Numbered from the stretch's first letter, positions 44,942 to 54,110 are shown. The stretch is DNA of 64,000 bases from Rhodanobacter sp. Root480 (GCF_001426645.1 NZ_LMEX01000002.1:330322-394321), one strand, 5' to 3'. Notes: generated from the sequence alone by a model not told the origin. Numbers and translations: made by a program.

Positions 44942-45424
44942 ATGGAACTGGCGTTGTACGTTCTGGCCGCCGCACTGATCGTCGGTGGACTGCTCGGCTC
45001 GATCCTGCCCGTGCTGCCGGGTATTCCGATGGTGTTCGGCGGCATCTGGCTGGCCGCGGCGGTCGACGGCTACCGACATCTTGGCGTGTGGTGGCTGGTG
45101 GTCATCGGCGCGCTCGGCGTTGCCGGCATCGCGGTCGATTTCGTCGCCAGCACGCTGGGCGCCAAACGCGTCGGCGCCAGCCGGCGGGCGTTGTGGGGTG
45201 CGGCGCTGGGTACGGTCGTCGGCATGTTTTTCGGTATCCCGGGGTTGCTGATCGGCCCCTTCGCCGGCGCCTTGATCGGCGAACTTGCCTCGGGCAACAG
45301 CGTGCTGCGGGCCACGCATGTAGGTGTCGGCACCTGGCTTGGCCTGCTGTTCGGCACGCTCGTCAAGCTGGTGATTTCGTTCGTGATGGTGGGATTGTTC
45401 GGGTTGGCCCTGTTGTTCGGTTGA
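44942..45424 (+). CDS. DUF456 family membrane protein
   Basis: 160 residues with about four hydrophobic segments. The family hallmarks are the N-terminal LPVLPGIPMVFGG loop and the repeated small-residue pattern GTVVGMFFGIPGLLIGPFAGALIGEL. GGGGGAAG ribosome-binding site 4 nt from the ATG. The family has no established function. Convergent with the HlyIII gene, 6 nt away. Confidence 0.85.
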   Translation: MELALYVLAAALIVGGLLGSILPVLPGIPMVFGGIWLAAAVDGYRHLGVWWLVVIGALGVAGIAVDFVASTLGAKRVGASRRALWGAALGTVVGMFFGIPGLLIGPFAGALIGELASGNSVLRATHVGVGTWLGLLFGTLVKLVISFVMVGLFGLALLFG

Positions 45425-45430
45425 GCCGGG

Positions 45431-46102
45431 TCAGGCCACCGCATCCGGAATCACGTACAGCACCACCGCCAGAAAATGCAGCACGCTGCCGGCCAGCACG
45501 AAGACGTGCCACAAGGCGTGGTGATACGGCAGCCGCCGCCACAGGTAGAACGGCACGCCCAAGGTGTAGGCCAGGCCACCGCCGAGCAGCAGCAGCGTGC
45601 CGCCCAGTTGCAGGTGTTCGCTCAACGGTTTGAACGCCACCACGCCGATCCAGCCCATACCCACATACAACACCACCGCCCACCGGTGATAGCGCTTGAG
45701 CAGGCCCAGCTCCAGCACGCTGCCCAGCAACGCCAGCGCCCACACCGCGGCAAACAGGCGCCAGCCCCAGGGATCGGGCATGGCGATCAGGGTGAACGGC
45801 GTATACGTGCCGGCAATCAGCAGATAGATCGCAATATGGTCGAGCGCCCGCAGCGTGGGTTTGGCGGAGGCGAGCGGGATCGAGTGATAAAGCGTGGACG
45901 CGGTGTACAGCAACACCAGCGTCGCGCCATAGACCGCACTGGCCACCACCACCCGGATATCACCGTGCAAGGCGGCAAAAGCCACCAGGATGGCCAGCCC
46001 CGCGATACTGAGCACGATGCCCACGCCATGGATGATGCTGGCAGCCAGTTCATCACCGAAGCTGTAGCCGGTGTCGGTAGCGATGCGGGAGAAGGTGGGC
46101 AT
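45431..46102 (-). CDS. Hemolysin III / PAQR family membrane protein
   Basis: 223 residues, seven predicted transmembrane helices. Family motifs are the N-terminal DELAASIIHGVGIVLS, STLYHSIP with Ser and His, ALDHIAIYLLIAGTYTPF with Asp, and the C-terminal YHHALWHVFVLAGSVLHF with the three metal-binding His positions. PAQR proteins are thought to be Zn-dependent hydrolases in the inner membrane. No specific role can be assigned. Confidence 0.88.
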   Translation of the reverse strand: MPTFSRIATDTGYSFGDELAASIIHGVGIVLSIAGLAILVAFAALHGDIRVVVASAVYGATLVLLYTASTLYHSIPLASAKPTLRALDHIAIYLLIAGTYTPFTLIAMPDPWGWRLFAAVWALALLGSVLELGLLKRYHRWAVVLYVGMGWIGVVAFKPLSEHLQLGGTLLLLGGGLAYTLGVPFYLWRRLPYHHALWHVFVLAGSVLHFLAVVLYVIPDAVA

Positions 46103-46301
46103 GGCGGCAAGAATACTGGAGCCGGATGCGAAGCGGAGATCCGCCCTGCCGGGCTTTCATGCGCGACGTCCCGGAATCGGCGTTTGCGCCCGATGCTCCG
46201 CTGCGGCGGGGGCAAGTCCGCCGGGGACCAAAGCCGGCAGACGGCAGGCAGAGGGCTGGAATGTGCGCAAAGTCTCAGGATCTTCGCGGATAAACACCGT
46301 T

Positions 46302-46331
46302 TTTACAGTATTTGAACGCTCGTTCGATATT
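46302..46331 (+). promoter_or_regulatory. Promoter of the candidate small RNA
   Basis: TTTACA (46302-46307), 18-nt spacer, GATATT (46326-46331). Both boxes are one or two bases away from the sigma-70 consensus. The expected start is at 46337-46339, where the hairpin-rich RNA begins. Confidence 0.6.
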
Positions 46332-46336
46332 CCTTA

Positions 46337-46408
46337 GGCGACACTAACTGTCGTGGATGCTTCAACCTCCCCGCATCCGCTTTCCCCGCCCCATGCGGGG
46401 ATTTTTTT
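46337..46408 (+). ncRNA. Candidate small RNA with three hairpins and C-rich loops
   Basis: About 72 nt, with no open frame. Hairpin 1: CGACA-CTAAC-TGTCG starting near 46339. Hairpin 2: GGATGC (46355-46360) pairs with GCATCC (46373-46378) around a 12-nt loop ending in CCTCCCC. Hairpin 3: CCCCGC (46384-46389) pairs with GCGGGG (46395-46400) around CCCAT and is followed by A and seven T, a textbook rho-independent terminator. The design, three stem-loops exposing C-rich stretches, is that reported for sX13 of Xanthomonas, which targets G-rich sites in mRNAs. I make the link on architecture only. Confidence 0.65.
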
Positions 46409-46456
46409 GTGCGCCGAAAGTCCGACTCGCGATGGCGACCAAGCCACCAGGCATCG

Positions 46457-46843
46457 TCATTTGCTGCGGCGAAAATGACCGAGACCACCGTGCGGCGACA
46501 ACAGCCACCCCATGGCTATGCCGACCCCCACGCCAAGGAATTCGCACAGCACCCGAAGACCGATGCCGTCCGGGTCATGCACCATCGCCAACTTGGCCTT
46601 GAGCAACTGCAACGATTGCAGCTGGGCGTAATTGAAATAGAACAGATTCCACAGATCGCCACTGACCGTCAGCACCGCCGCCGACAGAAAGGTCCAGCCG
46701 ATCTGCGGGCCGTAGCTCCATCCGTTGCGGCGACCCAACCAGTGGAAAAACCCAAACAGGAGCATGGCGGCCAGGGCGGCAATCGCGCCGGCCTGCAAAC
46801 CACCGACGATGCCATAGCCCATCCACGTTTGGTCATACTGCAT
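46457..46843 (-). CDS. Hypothetical membrane protein
   Basis: 128 residues with three or four hydrophobic segments (GLQAGAIAALAAMLLFGFFHWL, IGWTFLSAAVLTVSGDLWNLFYF, EFLGVGVGIAMGWLL). No family recognised. The final residues are basic (HFRRSK), probably cytoplasmic. The promoter region towards the nicotinamidase gene is short. Confidence 0.65.
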   Translation of the reverse strand: MQYDQTWMGYGIVGGLQAGAIAALAAMLLFGFFHWLGRRNGWSYGPQIGWTFLSAAVLTVSGDLWNLFYFNYAQLQSLQLLKAKLAMVHDPDGIGLRVLCEFLGVGVGIAMGWLLSPHGGLGHFRRSK

Positions 46844-46962
46844 TTCGGCTCCGTTTGAGTGATTGGCTGCCGCATTATGCCTGCCGGTTCACCTACCCAT
46901 CGGCCAAACCAGGGCTCAAGCTAGAATCCGTGATTGTGTTCAACCATGCGACGAAACCCTTC

Positions 46963-47592
46963 ATGCCTGCCGATACCGCGCTGATCGTGGTGGATGTGCA
47001 GCCGGACTTCATGCCCGGCGGCGCGCTGGCGTGTCACCAGGGCGACACCATCGTGCCGGGCATCGATCGACTGCTCCGTCATGGCCGCTATCGCCACGTG
47101 GTGGCCACCCAGGATTGGCACCCTTCGGGACACGCTTCCTTCGCCAGCTCGCATCCGGGCACCGAGGCGTTCGGCCAGATCCTGCTGCATGGCCAGCCGC
47201 AGACACTGTGGCCGGATCATTGCGTGCAGGGTACGCCGGGCGCCGCGCTGCATCCGGGCATCGACTGGTCGGCCGTCGATGCGGTGATCCGCAAGGGCAG
47301 TCATCGCGAGGTCGACTCCTACAGCGGGTTTCGCGAAAACCACGGCCCGCAAGGAGAACGCCCCAGCACGGGGCTGGCCGGCTGGCTGCGCGACCGTGGC
47401 GTCACCGAAGTGCACGTCTGCGGGCTGGCGCGCGACGTGTGCGTGTTGTGGACCGCCCAGGACGCGGTCGCGCTGGGATTCCGTGCCAGCCTGCTGTGGG
47501 ATCTCAGCCGCCCGGTTACCCCGCAGAGCGATGACGTCACGCGCGACGCGCTGCACGCTGGCGGCATCGCCGTTATCGGCACGGCGTACTGA
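46963..47592 (+). CDS. pncA: Nicotinamidase / pyrazinamidase
   Basis: 209 residues from the ATG at 46963 (a GTG at 46930 is possible). Cysteine-hydrolase fold with ALIVVDVQPDFMPGGAL (catalytic Asp), TQDWHPSGHASFASSHPG (metal His), RKGSHREVDSYSGF (catalytic Lys), and VCGLARDVCVLWTAQDA (nucleophile Cys). Converts nicotinamide to nicotinic acid in the NAD salvage route. Note that this window also encodes an NadE homologue, but in a different operon 15 kb away. Confidence 0.92.
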   Translation: MPADTALIVVDVQPDFMPGGALACHQGDTIVPGIDRLLRHGRYRHVVATQDWHPSGHASFASSHPGTEAFGQILLHGQPQTLWPDHCVQGTPGAALHPGIDWSAVDAVIRKGSHREVDSYSGFRENHGPQGERPSTGLAGWLRDRGVTEVHVCGLARDVCVLWTAQDAVALGFRASLLWDLSRPVTPQSDDVTRDALHAGGIAVIGTAY

Positions 47593-47611
47593 GCGACGCG
47601 CCGTCGTTCGC

Positions 47612-47806
47612 TCAGGCGTCGTTTTCGCCGCTGGCGTGGACGCTCGGCATGCCCTCCTCGTCCACGCTCACATCCAGCGTGATCGGCCGGCAACAGACCT
47701 GGCAATCCTCGATATAGCGCTGATGGGGAACCGAGGCATCGAGAAAAATATCGATCGGCTCGCCGCAATACGGGCAGTCGATGGTGTGGGGAACGAGCAT
47801 CGGCAC
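47612..47806 (-). CDS. CPXCG motif-containing cysteine-rich protein
   Basis: 64 residues. Two cysteine pairs: CPYCGEPIDI near residue 11 and DCQVCCRPITLDV near 34, suited to bind one zinc. Followed by an acidic end. The family is found across proteobacteria and has no known function. Convergent with pncA, 19 nt away. Confidence 0.85.
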   Translation of the reverse strand: MPMLVPHTIDCPYCGEPIDIFLDASVPHQRYIEDCQVCCRPITLDVSVDEEGMPSVHASGENDA

Positions 47807-47827
47807 ATCTCTCCGGCTTGGGTGCAG

Positions 47828-48310
47828 TTACGACACGCGATCGGTCGCACCAGGCGACGGTTCAACCAGCGACCACGCCTGCGGCTGCAGGATCGCAAAC
47901 CGGCAGTCGCGCTGGGCGCGGCTGGCCAGCTTCAGCAATTCCTTGTCCTTGCTGAGCAGCCACCTTGCTCCCGTTTCCAGGGCCAGTTCCAGAAACTTCT
48001 GGTCGTCGGGATCGGCGCAGCGCGGCAACGGCAGCGCCACCGCATCCGTCAGCGGTGCAGGCGCAAGGTGGTTCAAGGCGTCGAAGGCGGCCACCAGCGC
48101 CGGCCGGGAAGTGTCATCCACCGGCAAGCCGGGATAGTGCAGCACGCGCAGCCATTCATCGCGGCAATCCGGCCGGGTCATGGCGTGTACCGCGCCGCGC
48201 TGCAGTGCGTCGTGCAACGGCATGCAGGCGGGGTCGCGGAACACCAGCAGGTCCAGACACACATTGGTATCCAGCACGATGCGCGGCACGAAACAGTCAT
48301 CACCAATCAT
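47828..48310 (-). CDS. PIN-domain protein (putative RNase toxin)
   Basis: 160 residues from the ATG at 48310. PIN acidic residues: RIVLDTNVCLDLL (first Asp), DEWLRVL, RCADPDDQKFLELAL (third and fourth acids), LLSKDKELLKLA. It belongs to the PIN family annotated as toxin component of a toxin-antitoxin system. No antitoxin-like small DNA-binding gene is next to it: the neighbours are the CPXCG protein and an 85-residue protein on the opposite strand. It may be a solitary RNase. Confidence 0.8.
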   Translation of the reverse strand: MIGDDCFVPRIVLDTNVCLDLLVFRDPACMPLHDALQRGAVHAMTRPDCRDEWLRVLHYPGLPVDDTSRPALVAAFDALNHLAPAPLTDAVALPLPRCADPDDQKFLELALETGARWLLSKDKELLKLASRAQRDCRFAILQPQAWSLVEPSPGATDRVS

Positions 48311-48372
48311 CCTTCCATGATGACGCACTGGCGGCGCGCTATACACTGCGGGTTTTCATCGGGACAGGAACC

Positions 48373-48630
48373 ATGGCCGAACGCGAGTTCCCCAACTTCA
48401 CGGTACGCTCGGGCGCCACGCTGGAAGGCTCGCGCTATACCGCCTACCTCGCGGTGACGCCGAGCAAGAACGGCTTTCCTGTCTATTACGCGATCTGCGA
48501 AAACCGCAGTTTCCGGGCAAGTGATGTGGCGGAAGCCGCCGCCGCCAAGGCGCTCACCGACATGCTGGGCCTGGAGGACGACGGTACGCCGGTCTTCCCC
48601 GAGGATTACACCGGGTTTGATGACGAGTAG
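48373..48630 (+). CDS. Small conserved hypothetical protein
   Basis: 85 residues from the ATG at 48373 (AGGAA just upstream). Soluble, mixed alpha/beta, with TVRSGATLEGSRYTAYLAVTPSKNGFPVYYAICENRSF and an acidic end (EDDGTPVFPEDYTGFDDE). I do not recognise the family. Divergent from the PIN gene; ends before a strong palindromic terminator. Confidence 0.65.
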   Translation: MAEREFPNFTVRSGATLEGSRYTAYLAVTPSKNGFPVYYAICENRSFRASDVAEAAAAKALTDMLGLEDDGTPVFPEDYTGFDDE

Positions 48631-48656
48631 CTGACGCGACCGGACGGCTGACAGCA

Positions 48657-48680
48657 AGAGGCCCCGCATGCGGGGCCTCT
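48657..48680. terminator. Palindromic bidirectional terminator
   Basis: A perfect 24-nt inverted repeat whose arms are AGAGGCCCCGCA and its complement, between two convergent genes. The minus-strand copy is followed by a few T residues; the plus-strand side is less T-rich. Confidence 0.7.
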
Positions 48681-48708
48681 GCCGTTTCAATAATGATGCG
48701 CCGTGTAC

Positions 48709-50097
48709 TTACTGGCCGATGTCACGCAGCGGCTTGCCGGACATCAGGTTGCGCTCGATCTGCTCCAGCGTAACGTTCTTGGTTTCCGGGATCAGGAAGA
48801 ACGTGATCAGGATGAACACCACGTTCAGCGCGCCATACAGCCAGAACGTGGCCGCGTTGCCGATGCCGTTGAGCAAGGTCAGGAACGTGGCGCCCACGAT
48901 CATGTTGGCGACCCAGTTGGTGAAGGTCGAGGCGCCGATACCGAAATCGCGGCCCTTCAGCGGCTGCACTTCCGAGCACAGCGTCCAGATCAGCGGACCG
49001 GCCGACATCGCGAAGCCCACGATGAACACCAGCAGCATGGCCACGGTGAAGATCTGCTCGCCATGCGTGGTGATGCCCAGATGCATCATCGTGCCGACCA
49101 GACCCAGGCCAATCGCCATCACGCTGAAACCCGCATACAGGATCGGCTTGCGGCCGAGGCGATCCACGAAGCCGATCGCGATGAACGTAGCCAGCATGTT
49201 GGTCAGGCCCACCGCGGCGGTAAACCACATCTGCGCCGCGGTGGCGTAGCCCATGTCCTGGAAAATGCGCGGCGCGTAGTACATCACCACGTTGATGCCG
49301 GTCAGCTGCTGGACCACCTGCAGCAACACGCCCAGGCCCACCGAGCGGCGGAAATTGCGGTTTTCAAGGAACAGGTGCCAGCCCTTCTGCGGCGTCTTCA
49401 GCTGTTCTTCGATGTCGGCTACTTCGTTGCTGACATGCTCGGCATCACCACGCAGCTTCTGCAGCACGTCGGTTGCCGCCTGCTTGCGTCCGCGCATCAT
49501 CAGCCAGCGCGGGCTTTCCGGCAGGAAAAACAGGCCAAGCAGAAACAGGACGCCGGGGATCGCGATGATGCCCAGCATCCAGCGCCAGTTGCCGGTGTAG
49601 CTGAAGGCCGTGTCGGACAGGAACGCCACCAGGATGCCGGTGGTGATCATCAGCTGGTACAGCGAGATCATCGCGCCGCGGATGTTCTCCGGCGCCACTT
49701 CGGCCAGATACAGCGGCGCGGTGAAGGTGGCCACGCCGATGGCGAGGCCCAGGATCACGCGCGCCGCGATCAGCGTCTCCGGCGACCATGCGCCACCACT
49801 GAGCAGCGAGCCGGCCACGAACATCACGGCGGCCAGGATCAGCGACCGCTTGCGCCCCAGCGTGGAGGACATCCAGCCGGCGCCCAGCGCGCCGATCGCC
49901 GCGCCCAGCATCATCGAGCTGACGATCCACTCGATCATGTGGTCGTCGATCAGGAATTCCTTCTGGATGAATTGGGTGGCGCCCGAAATCACGCCGATGT
50001 CCAGGCCAAACATCAGCCCGGCCAGCGCGGCGAGCACGCAGGTAAACACCACGGTGGTTTTTGGACGCGCAGTAACCGGTTCAGCGATAGCGTTCAT
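48709..50097 (-). CDS. Sugar:H+ symporter (MFS sugar porter family, GalP/XylE-like)
   Basis: 462 residues, 12 transmembrane helices. Sugar-porter motifs: GLMFGLDIGVISGA in helix 1, GWMSSTLGRKRSL (D/G-R-K-G-R-R loop), PLYLAEVAPENIRGAMISLYQLMITTGI, FLPESPRWLM, QQLTGINVVMYYAP, GFVDRLGRKPI and the C-terminal IPETKNVTLEQIE. It should import a hexose or pentose. It lies 121 nt downstream of the GH3 glucosidase on the same strand, so the imported sugar is likely the glucosidase product. Confidence 0.92.
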   Translation of the reverse strand: MNAIAEPVTARPKTTVVFTCVLAALAGLMFGLDIGVISGATQFIQKEFLIDDHMIEWIVSSMMLGAAIGALGAGWMSSTLGRKRSLILAAVMFVAGSLLSGGAWSPETLIAARVILGLAIGVATFTAPLYLAEVAPENIRGAMISLYQLMITTGILVAFLSDTAFSYTGNWRWMLGIIAIPGVLFLLGLFFLPESPRWLMMRGRKQAATDVLQKLRGDAEHVSNEVADIEEQLKTPQKGWHLFLENRNFRRSVGLGVLLQVVQQLTGINVVMYYAPRIFQDMGYATAAQMWFTAAVGLTNMLATFIAIGFVDRLGRKPILYAGFSVMAIGLGLVGTMMHLGITTHGEQIFTVAMLLVFIVGFAMSAGPLIWTLCSEVQPLKGRDFGIGASTFTNWVANMIVGATFLTLLNGIGNAATFWLYGALNVVFILITFFLIPETKNVTLEQIERNLMSGKPLRDIGQ

Positions 50098-50218
50098 GTC
50101 ATTCCCCGTATTCGATAAACGTTCGACTTCTATGGATTGTTGTTATGCAGGCGGCAGATGAACCTGCCGCTGCGGTCGAGCGGAAAAGTCGCGCGCCCCG
50201 CACGCGCGACAGGATATT

Positions 50219-52801
50219 TCAATGGGTGGGGCAAGCCACCAGCTTGTCCACGTCCGTACCCAATGCCACCCGGGCAATCGACAGCGTGGCCTTGGCCGCG
50301 CTTTGCAGGCGAAACGGTACGTCAATCTTCGTCATGTCCGCTCCGGCCTCGCGGAAGCACTTCAGCGGGACGCCAACGCGCAGCCATTCGCCCTTGGGCA
50401 AGGTCGCCAGCGTGGCATCCAGCGGTACGCTGGCGCCACACTTGGCACCGCAAGCGACGGCAAGGCTGACCTTGCCCGGAGCCAGCGCATCCACCTTCAT
50501 GGTGGTCACCAGCAAAACGTCGCCATTGGTCTGGCGATCCTGATCCAGCTTCGATGCCGCATGCAGTGCCACCGAAGCGGCGCCAGCGCCGGACCACTCG
50601 ACACGGCGGGCGTCTTCCTGCGCCTGGTAGTCGATGGCGGTGAGGCGAATGCTGCCGTCGCGCGAACGTGCCGGTGCGACAACCTCGTCGAGGGTGGCGC
50701 CATCGGCCCCCGTCAATTGCAGCGTCAGCCCGGTGACAGGCTTGCCCCGCTGCAGGTAAAGACCCGGTGCAACGGCACTGTTCTTGACGCCGGAAACTTC
50801 CGACAACGTGCCGAGCGTGTCCTTGTCCTTGTAGGTCAGGCCATAACCGAACGCGAACTGCGGGTTGTAGTTTTTCTGGCCCACGTTGAGCGGCGTCTGC
50901 ACGGCCGTACGCGGCCACGAATACGCCAGCTTGCCGTGGAAATCATGGTTGATCGCGCCGGCTGCGGTGCGCAGGATCACGTCGGCCACGCCGCCGCCCT
51001 CGGAACCGGGCAACCATGCCGCCACGAACGCGTTGGACGCGTTGATTTCGGGGTTCACCCACAACGGCCGCCCGGACAGGAACACCGATACCACCGGAAT
51101 CCCCTGCGCGCGCAGGCGCTTGATCATGTCCAGGTTGCTGCTGTCGCCAGGCGAGAACAACAGGTTGGGGATGTCACCCTGGAATTCGGCGTACGGATTC
51201 TCGCCGTAGACCACGATGGCAACGTCGGGCTTCTGGGTGTACTTGCCGTCCACCGACAACTGCGCCGTACCACCGGCGGCCACAACCTGATCGTGGATGC
51301 CACCCCAGATGGATTGGCCATTCGGGAAATCGGCGTTGGTGGTGCCGGTGCCCTGCCAGGTCAAGGTCCAGCCACCGGACTGCTTGGGAATGTTGTCCGC
51401 GCCGTCGCCGGCCACCAGGATCCGCTGCTTCGGGTTCAGAGGCAGGATGCCGTTGTGGTTTTTCAGCAACACCAGCGTTTCACGAACCGCACGCCGTGCG
51501 ATGGCACGATGCTCCGGGCTGCCCAGGGCATAGGACGGGTTGTCCGAAACCTGCGACGACGGCGAACCCTTGTCGAACAGGCCCAGGCGCATCTTTACGC
51601 GCAGGATGCGGGATACCGCGTCATCCAGGCGCGACATCGGAATCACCCCGGACTTCACTTCCGCCAGCGTGTTCTTGTACAGCCCGCGCCAGCTGTCCGG
51701 CGCCATGAACATGTCCATGCCGGCATTGATCGCCTGCGGGCAATCCTCGTTGGTGCAGCCGGGCACCTGGCCGTGGCCATTCCAGTCGCCAACGACGAAG
51801 CCCTGAAAATCCATGCGCCCCTTCAGCACATCGGTCAGCAGGCCCTTGTGGCCGGACATCTTCTCGCCGTTCCAGCTGGAGAACGACGCCATGACGGTCT
51901 GCACGCCGGCGGCGATGGCCGGCGGGTAGCCGGCGGAGGCCACGTCGCGAAGATTCTCCTCGCTGACTTCGGCGTCGCCCTGGTCCTTGCCGTCCTTGGT
52001 GCTGCCGTCGCCCACGAAATGCTTGGCCGACGCAATGACATGTGCATTGTCGAGGAAGTCGGCACTGCCCGGCTTGCCCTGCAAGCCCTCGACCACGGCG
52101 GCGGCATAGCTCGCCACCACGGCCGGATCTTCCGAATAACCCTCGAACGCACGGCCCCAGCGATCATCCTGCGGCACGGTGAGCGTGGGCGCGAACGTCC
52201 AGTTGATGCCCGTCGCACGCGCCTCCTCGGCGGTGGCGGCGGCGATTTCGGCAACCAGCGCGGGATCGCGCATGGCGCCCAGCGCGGAGTTCTGCGGGAA
52301 GATCGTGGCGCCGACCACATCGTTGTGGCCATGCACGGCGTCCACGCCGAACAGCACGGGAATCCCCAGGCCGCCGTCGGAGGTGTCGACGGACGCGTGA
52401 TAGAACGCGTCAGACAATTCCAGCCAGGCCTGGCCGCCGGACAGCTTGCCGCCGGGCTTGGAGTTGCCACCCGCCAGGATCGAGCCCAACCGATATTTGC
52501 GCACCTCGTCCGGGGTAACGCTGGCGATGTCGGCCTGGATGATCTGGCCTACCTTGTCTTCGTCCGACATTTTGGCCAGCAGGCTTTTCACGCGCTGTTC
52601 CAGCGCCGCATCGTGCGCGAACGGCCACTTCACCTTGGGCCATGCGTCCGGGTGCACTACGGCCGAGTGCACCCCATCGGTCGGTGTGGGCTTGACGTCC
52701 GCGCTGCAGGCGCTGGCCACGGTGAAAGCGCAGACCAGCGCTCCTGCCGTCGTGAAAGCCCGTTTGATCGACACTCGTCGATCACGAAAGACAAGCTGCA
52801 T
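50219..52801 (-). CDS. GH3 beta-glucosidase / exo-beta-glucanase
   Basis: 860 residues from the ATG at 52801 (GGGGAGAG upstream); the frame extends 39 codons upstream over the operator. N-terminal signal segment AFTTAGALVCAFTVASACSADV; the Cys may be a lipidation site, though the lipobox is imperfect. GH3 barrel: ILAGGNSKPGG, GIPVLFGVDAVHGHNDVVGATIFPQN, SAKHFVGDG, and the nucleophile in FVVGDWNGHGQ, then the (alpha/beta)6 domain. A C-terminal domain of about 170 residues resembles the ExoP-type carbohydrate-binding region. It hydrolyses beta-glucosides in the periplasm. Its promoter overlaps the LacI-type operator at 52876-52889. Confidence 0.92.
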   Translation of the reverse strand: MQLVFRDRRVSIKRAFTTAGALVCAFTVASACSADVKPTPTDGVHSAVVHPDAWPKVKWPFAHDAALEQRVKSLLAKMSDEDKVGQIIQADIASVTPDEVRKYRLGSILAGGNSKPGGKLSGGQAWLELSDAFYHASVDTSDGGLGIPVLFGVDAVHGHNDVVGATIFPQNSALGAMRDPALVAEIAAATAEEARATGINWTFAPTLTVPQDDRWGRAFEGYSEDPAVVASYAAAVVEGLQGKPGSADFLDNAHVIASAKHFVGDGSTKDGKDQGDAEVSEENLRDVASAGYPPAIAAGVQTVMASFSSWNGEKMSGHKGLLTDVLKGRMDFQGFVVGDWNGHGQVPGCTNEDCPQAINAGMDMFMAPDSWRGLYKNTLAEVKSGVIPMSRLDDAVSRILRVKMRLGLFDKGSPSSQVSDNPSYALGSPEHRAIARRAVRETLVLLKNHNGILPLNPKQRILVAGDGADNIPKQSGGWTLTWQGTGTTNADFPNGQSIWGGIHDQVVAAGGTAQLSVDGKYTQKPDVAIVVYGENPYAEFQGDIPNLLFSPGDSSNLDMIKRLRAQGIPVVSVFLSGRPLWVNPEINASNAFVAAWLPGSEGGGVADVILRTAAGAINHDFHGKLAYSWPRTAVQTPLNVGQKNYNPQFAFGYGLTYKDKDTLGTLSEVSGVKNSAVAPGLYLQRGKPVTGLTLQLTGADGATLDEVVAPARSRDGSIRLTAIDYQAQEDARRVEWSGAGAASVALHAASKLDQDRQTNGDVLLVTTMKVDALAPGKVSLAVACGAKCGASVPLDATLATLPKGEWLRVGVPLKCFREAGADMTKIDVPFRLQSAAKATLSIARVALGTDVDKLVACPTH

Positions 52802-52861
52802 GGTGACTCTCCCCAGCTGTGCGCCATGGCGTGATTGCCACACGACCTCGTATCCGTTCGA

Positions 52862-52890
52862 GTATTTGCCGAATGTGACAGCGCTGTCAA
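52862..52890 (-). promoter_or_regulatory. GH3 promoter with LacI-type operator
   Basis: The palindrome TGACAGCGCTGTCA (52876-52889) contains the minus-strand -35 TTGACA (52890-52885). An 18-nt spacer leads to AATACT as -10. Binding of the regulator there would block RNA polymerase, so repression is expected. Confidence 0.7.
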
Positions 52891-52948
52891 TCAACCGCGG
52901 CGGCGCAACGCGTTCCAAAAAAAACGCCCGGGCGAATCCTCCCTCGCG

Positions 52949-53974
52949 TCAGGGGCGCACGCGTCTGGGCGCCGCCCCCGTGGACTGTCGCAGGCGCAAC
53001 GTATACGGCACCGACACCATCTGGCCCGGCTTCCCACTCTTGATGGTGCGCAGCAATTGCATCGCAGCGATCCGCCCCATGTCCTGACTGGGTTGACGCA
53101 CCGTGGTCAGCGCGGGCCACACCTGGCGCGCAAGCGGGATGTCATCGAAGCCGCAAACGGAAAGGTCCTTCGGCACCTTGAGCCCCCGTTCGGCCGCCGC
53201 CCAGAGGATGCCCGCGGCCGTGTCGTCATTGGCGCCGAAAATCGCCGTGGGCCGGTGTTCCAGCGCAAACAGGCGACGCGCTCCCGCCACGCCCGAATCG
53301 AAAGAGAACCGGCCTTCGACAACCAGTTCCGGATCGTAGGCAAGGTGCGCCTGCTCAAGGCCGTCACGATAGCCGCGCAAGCGCCACACGTTGCCACCAT
53401 GCGTCGGGTGCCCGGTGATGTGGGCAATCCGCCGATGCCCCAGCGACGCGAGATGCAGCACCATTTCGCAGGACGCCGAACGCTCGTCCAGCGTGGCACC
53501 CACACCTTCGGTGTAGTTTTTGGGCGAGATGCTCGCCCAGGGGACATTGCGGGTGCGAAGCATATCCAGCAACGCCGGATGGTCGCAGATAGGTGGCGTC
53601 AACAGCAGGCCGTCCGGCCTGAACTGCGATATCAACACGTCCACCCTCTCGACGAAATCGGGTGCGCCCGATACGAGCGGCCGAACCATCATGCTGTACT
53701 GATGCGCGTCACAAGCCTCCAGCGCCCCCTGCTGAACTTCCATGACGTAATGGGGTGACGGGTTGTCGTACAACAAGGCAACCAGGAACGCCCGGTTGCT
53801 GGCGAGACTGCGCGCGGACGGATTGGGGCGATACCCAAGCATCTCCACGGCCGCAAGAATGCGCTCGCGCATTTCATTCCGGACGTTCGGCTCATTGTTG
53901 AGCACGCGCGAAACCGTCTTCGGGGATACCCCGGCTTCCCGCGCCACGTCCTCGATGCGCGCCCTCATCGGCAA
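52949..53974 (-). CDS. LacI-family transcriptional regulator
   Basis: 341 residues. N-terminal helix-turn-helix RIEDVAREAGVSPKTVSRVLNNEPNV, hinge GYRPNPSARSLAS, then a periplasmic-binding-like sensor domain (VVEGRFSFDSGVAGARRLF, AIFGANDDTAAGILWAAAERGLKVPKDLSVCGFDDIPLARQVWPALTTVRQP). It probably responds to a beta-glucoside-derived sugar and represses the GH3/symporter operon, itself and perhaps the TonB receptor. The same palindrome lies in front of GH3 and of this gene. Its stop is 148 nt from the GH3 start. Confidence 0.92.
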   Translation of the reverse strand: MPMRARIEDVAREAGVSPKTVSRVLNNEPNVRNEMRERILAAVEMLGYRPNPSARSLASNRAFLVALLYDNPSPHYVMEVQQGALEACDAHQYSMMVRPLVSGAPDFVERVDVLISQFRPDGLLLTPPICDHPALLDMLRTRNVPWASISPKNYTEGVGATLDERSASCEMVLHLASLGHRRIAHITGHPTHGGNVWRLRGYRDGLEQAHLAYDPELVVEGRFSFDSGVAGARRLFALEHRPTAIFGANDDTAAGILWAAAERGLKVPKDLSVCGFDDIPLARQVWPALTTVRQPSQDMGRIAAMQLLRTIKSGKPGQMVSVPYTLRLRQSTGAAPRRVRP

Positions 53975-54110
53975 CCTCCCCTGGTATCCATCAATGAAAT
54001 GCCCCTTCCCCTGGGTTCAACCGAGGCCGCCGGCATAACCATTTGGCATATGCATATATCAGCCCGGCATCTTCCCCTGTCTGACGCTGCCATGCGGATT
54101 CCCGAAGGCC

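Larger units (their letters stand above)
46103..46456. other. Intergenic region containing the small RNA
   Basis: 354 nt. The left part (46103-46300) shows nothing beyond space for the HlyIII promoter. The right part (46302-46408) holds a promoter and a terminator-ended RNA gene, described separately. 46409-46456 has no visible feature. Confidence 0.5.

Noticed and set aside
47828..48310. Toxin-antitoxin pair around the PIN protein
   Set aside because: No small DNA-binding or antitoxin-like gene lies beside it on the same strand.
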